From contig DJWR01000125.1 of the NCBI GenBank assembly GCA_002441055.1, positions 1-10,030 of the forward strand: a stretch of 10,030 bases of DNA, given 5' to 3'. The DNA is from Caulobacteraceae bacterium UBA6225. GTDB lineage: Bacteria > Pseudomonadota > Alphaproteobacteria > Caulobacterales > Caulobacteraceae. Under the pieces are notes generated by a model. It made no database searches and was not told the DNA's origin. It saw only the letters and a list, made by a program, of their open reading frames with translations. Of the stretch, positions 7,046 through 10,030 are shown one piece after another. Each line of letters opens with the position of its first letter. Within the stretch, counting starts at the first letter, position 1. The translations under genes and the position numbers were made by a program.

Positions 7046-7837
7046 TCAGCGACGGCGGGCGGGTTTGGGGCTGAAGCCGGGCGTGATCAGGGCTTCGCGT
7101 TCGCGGGGGGTGATGTGGCGCCAGCGCCCCTCCGGCAGGTCGCCGACCTTCAAGGGGCCGATCCGCAGGCGGTAGAGGTCGATGATCGACAGGCCCACCA
7201 GGTCGCACATCCGGCGGATCTGGCGGTTGCGGCCCTCGGTCAGGATGAAGCGCAGGCGCAGGTCGCCGGCCAGAGTGACCTTGGCGGGCTTCAACTGGCG
7301 GCCGTCGAGGGCCAGGCCATGGCGCAGGCGCTCCAGCACCGGCTCGCCGATGTCGCCGCGGACCCGCACAAGATATTCCTTCTCCATCTGGGAGTCCGGG
7401 CCGATCACCGCCTTGGTCACCACCCCGTCCTCCGACAGGATCAGCAGGCCGCGGCTATCCAGGTCCAGCCGACCCACCGGCGCCAGGCTGCGGTCGGCCG
7501 CCGGGATTTCGGCGGGGTCTCCCCACAGACCCTGGCGGGTCAGCAGGCGGGCCGCAGGGACTTGGCCAGGCTCTGGCTGGGCCGAGACATAGCCGACGGG
7601 CTTGTTGATGATCACCGTCATCTGACCCTCAAGGCGGGCCTGGGCGCCGTCATCCAGGGTGAGCGTCTGACCGTGCTCGATCTTGCGGCCGGGATCGGAG
7701 ACGGTCTCGCCGTCGATGGAGACCTGGCCCGCGGCGATCAGGGCCTCGGCCTCCCGGCGGGAGCAGACGCCGCTCTGGGCCAGCCAGCGATTGACCCGCT
7801 GGGGCTCGGCCTCTTCGTAGGTGCGCGTCCAGGCCAT
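7046..7837 (-). CDS. rRNA pseudouridine synthase, RsuA/RluB/E/F family, closest in motifs to RluF
   Basis: The enzyme converts a specific uridine in ribosomal RNA to pseudouridine. The 263-residue protein has an N-terminal S4 RNA-binding domain (about 14-60, VNRWLAQSGVCSRREAE), then the synthase domain with INKPVG (77-82), the catalytic Asp125 in GRLDLDSRG, KEYLV and GRNRQIRRMC. The last motif and LPEGRWRHIT near the end resemble E. coli RluF, which modifies 23S rRNA position 2604, more than RluB or RsuA. The target is therefore an informed guess and no symbol is given. Its ATG shares one base with the TGA of the upstream diguanylate cyclase gene (TGATG) and no good ribosome binding site is seen, so translation is probably coupled. 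The gene is convergent with the hydrolase, with a 3-base gap. Confidence 0.93.
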   Translation of the reverse strand: MAWTRTYEEAEPQRVNRWLAQSGVCSRREAEALIAAGQVSIDGETVSDPGRKIEHGQTLTLDDGAQARLEGQMTVIINKPVGYVSAQPEPGQVPAARLLTRQGLWGDPAEIPAADRSLAPVGRLDLDSRGLLILSEDGVVTKAVIGPDSQMEKEYLVRVRGDIGEPVLERLRHGLALDGRQLKPAKVTLAGDLRLRFILTEGRNRQIRRMCDLVGLSIIDLYRLRIGPLKVGDLPEGRWRHITPREREALITPGFSPKPARRR

Positions 7838-8556
7838 CAGCCGGTCTGGCGCTCGCGCTTGCGGATGAACATGGCCGCATCGGCCTGGGCGACGATGGCC
7901 TCGGGCTCGCCCTCATGGGGAATTTCACAGACCCCATAGGAGAGATGCAGGGGCGCCGACCAGTCGCCGAACTGGATGGGCGCCTGCTCCAGGGTCCTGG
8001 CCAGGGCCTCGGCCTTGGCCTGGGCGGTCATGGCGGTGGCCTGGACCAGCACCACGGCGAACTCGTCCCCGCCCATCCGGCCGACAATGTCGCTGTCGCG
8101 CACCAGGCCGGTCAGCCGCTCGGCCACGGCCTTGAGCACGGCGTCGCCGGCCGCATGGCCGAAGCGGTCATTGACGCTCTTGAAGTCGTCCAGGTCGAAA
8201 TAAACGAGGCTGGCCGGCGAGGCGTAGCGCCGGGAGAAGGTCTGCACCCGGGCGAGCTCACGCATGAAGGCCCGGCGGTTGAGCACCGGGGTGAGGGCGT
8301 CCCGGTCGGCCAGGCCCTCCACCTCTGTGAGCTTGGCCTTCAGCCGGGCCACCTCGCCGCGCAGGTCATCGATCTCGGTCAGCAGGGTCTGCAGGGCGCC
8401 CCGGACGGCGGGCGTCATCTCGGCCTCGGTCACGCCGAGGAAGCCGGCCTTGTCGGCCGGCAGGGCCCGGGCCGCGGAGCTCTGGGCGCCGGCCTGGGCC
8501 AGGGCCCGCTTGCGGATGGCCGCAAAGGGTTCGGTGCGCGCGCCCGTGATCTTCAT
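7837..8556 (-). CDS. Soluble diguanylate cyclase with N-terminal coiled coil and GGDEF domain
   Basis: It makes the second messenger c-di-GMP from two GTP. The chosen ATG at 8556 gives 239 residues beginning MKITGARTEPF. A short N-terminal region leads into a heptad-like helix (about 57-85, LRGEVARLKAKL), then a full GGDEF domain with the metal site FDLDDFKSVND and an intact GGDEF active loop (162-166). RDSD (153-156) five residues before it is a proper RxxD inhibitory site, so the enzyme should be active and feedback-inhibited. No membrane segment or sensor domain is visible. The architecture recalls Caulobacter DgcB, but identity is not claimed. The reading frame extends to a TTG at 8619, which coincides with the candidate -35 box and is unlikely. 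An ATG at 8586 would be nearly leaderless. No start has a clear ribosome binding site, so the exact N-terminus is uncertain. Confidence 0.9.
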   Translation of the reverse strand: MKITGARTEPFAAIRKRALAQAGAQSSAARALPADKAGFLGVTEAEMTPAVRGALQTLLTEIDDLRGEVARLKAKLTEVEGLADRDALTPVLNRRAFMRELARVQTFSRRYASPASLVYFDLDDFKSVNDRFGHAAGDAVLKAVAERLTGLVRDSDIVGRMGGDEFAVVLVQATAMTAQAKAEALARTLEQAPIQFGDWSAPLHLSYGVCEIPHEGEPEAIVAQADAAMFIRKRERQTG

Positions 8557-8590
8557 GGGGAGGGAATCACATCCAGCCTTAACCATAAGA

Positions 8591-8619
8591 ATCGTACCGG
8601 TGATCGGTTGCGGGCGCAA
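8591..8619 (-). promoter_or_regulatory. Candidate promoter of the diguanylate cyclase gene
   Basis: On the minus strand TTGCGC (complement of 8614-8619) and TACGAT (complement of 8591-8596) are 17 bases apart, a fair sigma-70-type match. Transcription would start close to 8584, which favours the ATG at 8556 (leader about 28 bases) or a nearly leaderless ATG at 8586. Its -35 directly abuts the -35 of the purE promoter. Pattern match only. Confidence 0.4.
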
Positions 8620-8635
8620 AGGCGGCGCCTATACT
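8608..8635 (+). promoter_or_regulatory. Candidate sigma-70-type promoter of purEK
   Basis: TTGCGG (8608-8613), 16 bases, then TATACT (8630-8635), which differs from the TATAAT consensus at one position. Transcription would start near 8642, about 24 bases before the purE ATG. It is the best -10 match in the gap and is correctly placed and oriented. No PurR-like operator was recognised. Confidence 0.55.
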
Positions 8636-8665
8636 CCGCGCCTTTCCCATCAAGGGGGCCGTCCG

Positions 8666-9178
8666 ATGGCCAGTTCCAACCCCGCCAGCCCAGGCGGTCG
8701 CCCGCCCGTCGCCATCATCATGGGCAGCCGCTCTGACTGGCCGACCATGCGGTGCGCCGCCGAACAACTCGACGCGCTCGGCGTAGCCTGGGAGGCCAAG
8801 GTGGTCTCGGCCCACCGCACGCCCCAGCGGCTCTATGAGTTCGCCACGACGGCCAAGGCGGCGGGCTACAAGGTGATCATCGCCGGCGCCGGGGGCGCAG
8901 CCCACCTGCCGGGCATGGCCGCCTCCATGACCGAACTGCCCGTGCTCGGCGTGCCGGTGGAGTCTAAGGCCCTGAAGGGCATGGATAGCCTGCTCTCCAT
9001 CGTCCAGATGCCCGGCGGCATTCCCGTGGCGACCCTGGCCATCGGCGAGGCGGGCGCCAAGAACGCCGGCATTCTGGCCGCCCGCATCCTGGCGCTAGGT
9101 GATCCTGAGCTTGGACAACGCCTCACCGCCTTCGCGCAAGCCCTGGCGGACGCCGTGGCCGAGACGGTGGAAGACTGA
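8666..9178 (+). CDS. purE: N5-carboxyaminoimidazole ribonucleotide mutase, PurE class I
   Basis: PurE moves the carboxyl group of N5-CAIR, made by PurK, to carbon 4 to give CAIR in de novo purine synthesis. The 170-residue protein has the family landmarks MGSRSDW (19-25), SAHRTP with the catalytic His50, AGAGGAAHLPGM, and SKALKGMDSLLSIVQMPGG. Together with the adjacent purK, these place it in class I (mutase), not the CO2-dependent class II carboxylase. The N-terminus carries about a dozen extra Pro/Ser/Gly-rich residues before the core strand. AAGGGGG at 8652-8658, seven bases before the ATG, is a convincing ribosome binding site. The TGA overlaps the purK ATG by one base. Confidence 0.98.
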   Translation: MASSNPASPGGRPPVAIIMGSRSDWPTMRCAAEQLDALGVAWEAKVVSAHRTPQRLYEFATTAKAAGYKVIIAGAGGAAHLPGMAASMTELPVLGVPVESKALKGMDSLLSIVQMPGGIPVATLAIGEAGAKNAGILAARILALGDPELGQRLTAFAQALADAVAETVED

Positions 9179-10030
9179 TGGCGCCGGGCCTTGCCCCCCT
9201 CGCGCCGGGCGCGACCGTCGGCATTCTGGGCGGCGGACAGCTGGGCCGGATGCTGGCGCTAGCCGCCGCCCGCCTGGGCTTCGACGTGGTCATCCTGACC
9301 CCGGAGCTGGACGCCCCGGCCAGCCGGGTGGCCCGCGAGACGGTGATCGCTCCCTTTGACGACCCCAACGGCCTCGCCCGCCTGGCCGACCTCTGCGACG
9401 TGATCACCTATGAGTTCGAGAATGTGCCCGCCGCCGCTGTGGAGCGACTGAAGGCCCTGGGCGCGCCGGTGGCGCCGAGCGGTCTGGCCCTGGCGGTCGC
9501 CCAGGACCGGGTGGCGGAAAAGACCTTCCTCAATGAGGCCGGCGTCCGCACCGTGGCCTTCGCCCAGATCGACAACGCCGAGGACGCCCTGGAGGCCGCC
9601 GCGCGCATCGGCGTCCCGTCCCTGATGAAGACCCGCCGCGAGGGCTATGACGGCAAGGGCCAGAAATGGGTCGAGCACGCCGCCGACGCCGCCAAGGTGT
9701 TCGAGGCGCTCGGGGGCGTCCCCTGCATCCTGGAGGCGCCGGCCGACTTCGTCCGCGAGCTGTCGGTGATCGCCGCCCGGGGCCACGACGGCGAGCTGGC
9801 CATCTATCCCTTAGGCGAGAACCATCACGAGGGCGGCATCCTGCGCCGCACGGTGGCGCCGGCGCCGGCCAGCCCCGACCTGGCGGACCAAGCCGAGCGG
9901 ATCGCCGCCCAGATCCTCACCCGTCTGGACTATGTGGGGGTCATCGGCATCGAACTGTTCGAGTTGGCCGACGGCCGCCTGCTGGCCAATGAGATCGCGC
10001 CCCGGGTGCACAATACCGGCCACTGGACCC
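9178..10030 (+). CDS. purK: N5-carboxyaminoimidazole ribonucleotide synthase PurK, 3' end off the right edge
   Basis: PurK uses ATP and bicarbonate to carboxylate AIR, producing the N5-CAIR that PurE rearranges. About 284 residues are present; the family is usually 350-390, so the C-terminal part is outside the window. Motifs are GGGQLGRMLA (18-27), TYEFENVP, QDRVAEKTFL, the ATP-grasp glycine-rich loop KTRREGYDGKGQ (151-162), RELSVIAARG, and the metal and substrate loop NEIAPRVHNTGHWT starting at 271, right at the edge. The ATG lies in TGATG, sharing one base with the purE stop; with no obvious separate ribosome binding site, its translation is probably coupled to purE. The frame is open to the end of the window. 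The assignment is secure. Confidence 0.97.
   Translation, partial: MAPGLAPLAPGATVGILGGGQLGRMLALAAARLGFDVVILTPELDAPASRVARETVIAPFDDPNGLARLADLCDVITYEFENVPAAAVERLKALGAPVAPSGLALAVAQDRVAEKTFLNEAGVRTVAFAQIDNAEDALEAAARIGVPSLMKTRREGYDGKGQKWVEHAADAAKVFEALGGVPCILEAPADFVRELSVIAARGHDGELAIYPLGENHHEGGILRRTVAPAPASPDLADQAERIAAQILTRLDYVGVIGIELFELADGRLLANEIAPRVHNTGHWT

Noticed and set aside
7115..7939. 274-codon open frame on the plus strand opposite the pseudouridine synthase
   Set aside because: It is antisense to a well-supported S4/pseudouridine synthase gene and has no recognisable domain.
8557..8619. TTG start at 8619 for the diguanylate cyclase, adding 21 residues
   Set aside because: The TTG lies in the candidate -35 box, so a transcript from that promoter would not include it; no ribosome binding site is visible.

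Overview
The window is GC-rich, gene-dense DNA that looks like the chromosome of an alphaproteobacterium, most likely a Caulobacter/Phenylobacterium-type organism. The basis is the high GC content, a LigD with PE-LIG-POL domain order, a Caulobacter-like vegetative promoter in front of zwf, and GGAGC-N16-CGTT elements resembling general-stress (EcfG/SigT) promoters. The genus is an inference. No mobile element, CRISPR array, tRNA or rRNA was seen. No gene-free stretch exceeds 300 bases; the longest is the 183-base zwf/otsB intergenic region.

Layout: (1) bases 1-1022, minus strand: zwf (glucose-6-phosphate dehydrogenase), its C-terminal end cut off by the window edge. (2) 1023-1205: divergent regulatory region with a candidate zwf promoter, a 7-bp inverted repeat and an EcfG-like promoter for otsB. 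(3) 1206-6011, plus strand: otsB, otsA and ligD in a tight row (4-base overlap, then a 19-base gap), joining trehalose synthesis to an NHEJ-type DNA ligase. (4) 6089-7042, plus strand: an HSL-type alpha/beta hydrolase. (5) 7046-8556, minus strand: a diguanylate cyclase with a 23S rRNA pseudouridine synthase translationally coupled behind it; the latter ends 3 bases from the hydrolase stop. (6) 8557-8665: divergent promoter region with abutting -35 elements. (7) 8666-10030, plus strand: purE and purK (N5-CAIR route of purine synthesis), purK running off the right edge.

How the genes fit together: zwf and otsBA both draw on glucose-6-phosphate, one for NADPH and the Entner-Doudoroff/pentose phosphate routes, the other for the osmoprotectant trehalose. 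They are transcribed in opposite directions from a shared region. The most interesting signal is a set of similarly spaced EcfG-like elements, one before otsB, one inside the end of otsA upstream of ligD, and a weaker one before otsA. They suggest that trehalose synthesis and end-joining repair may be co-expressed in the general stress response. The enzymes themselves belong to known families. The remaining genes are housekeeping (purEK, rRNA modification) or signalling (c-di-GMP).
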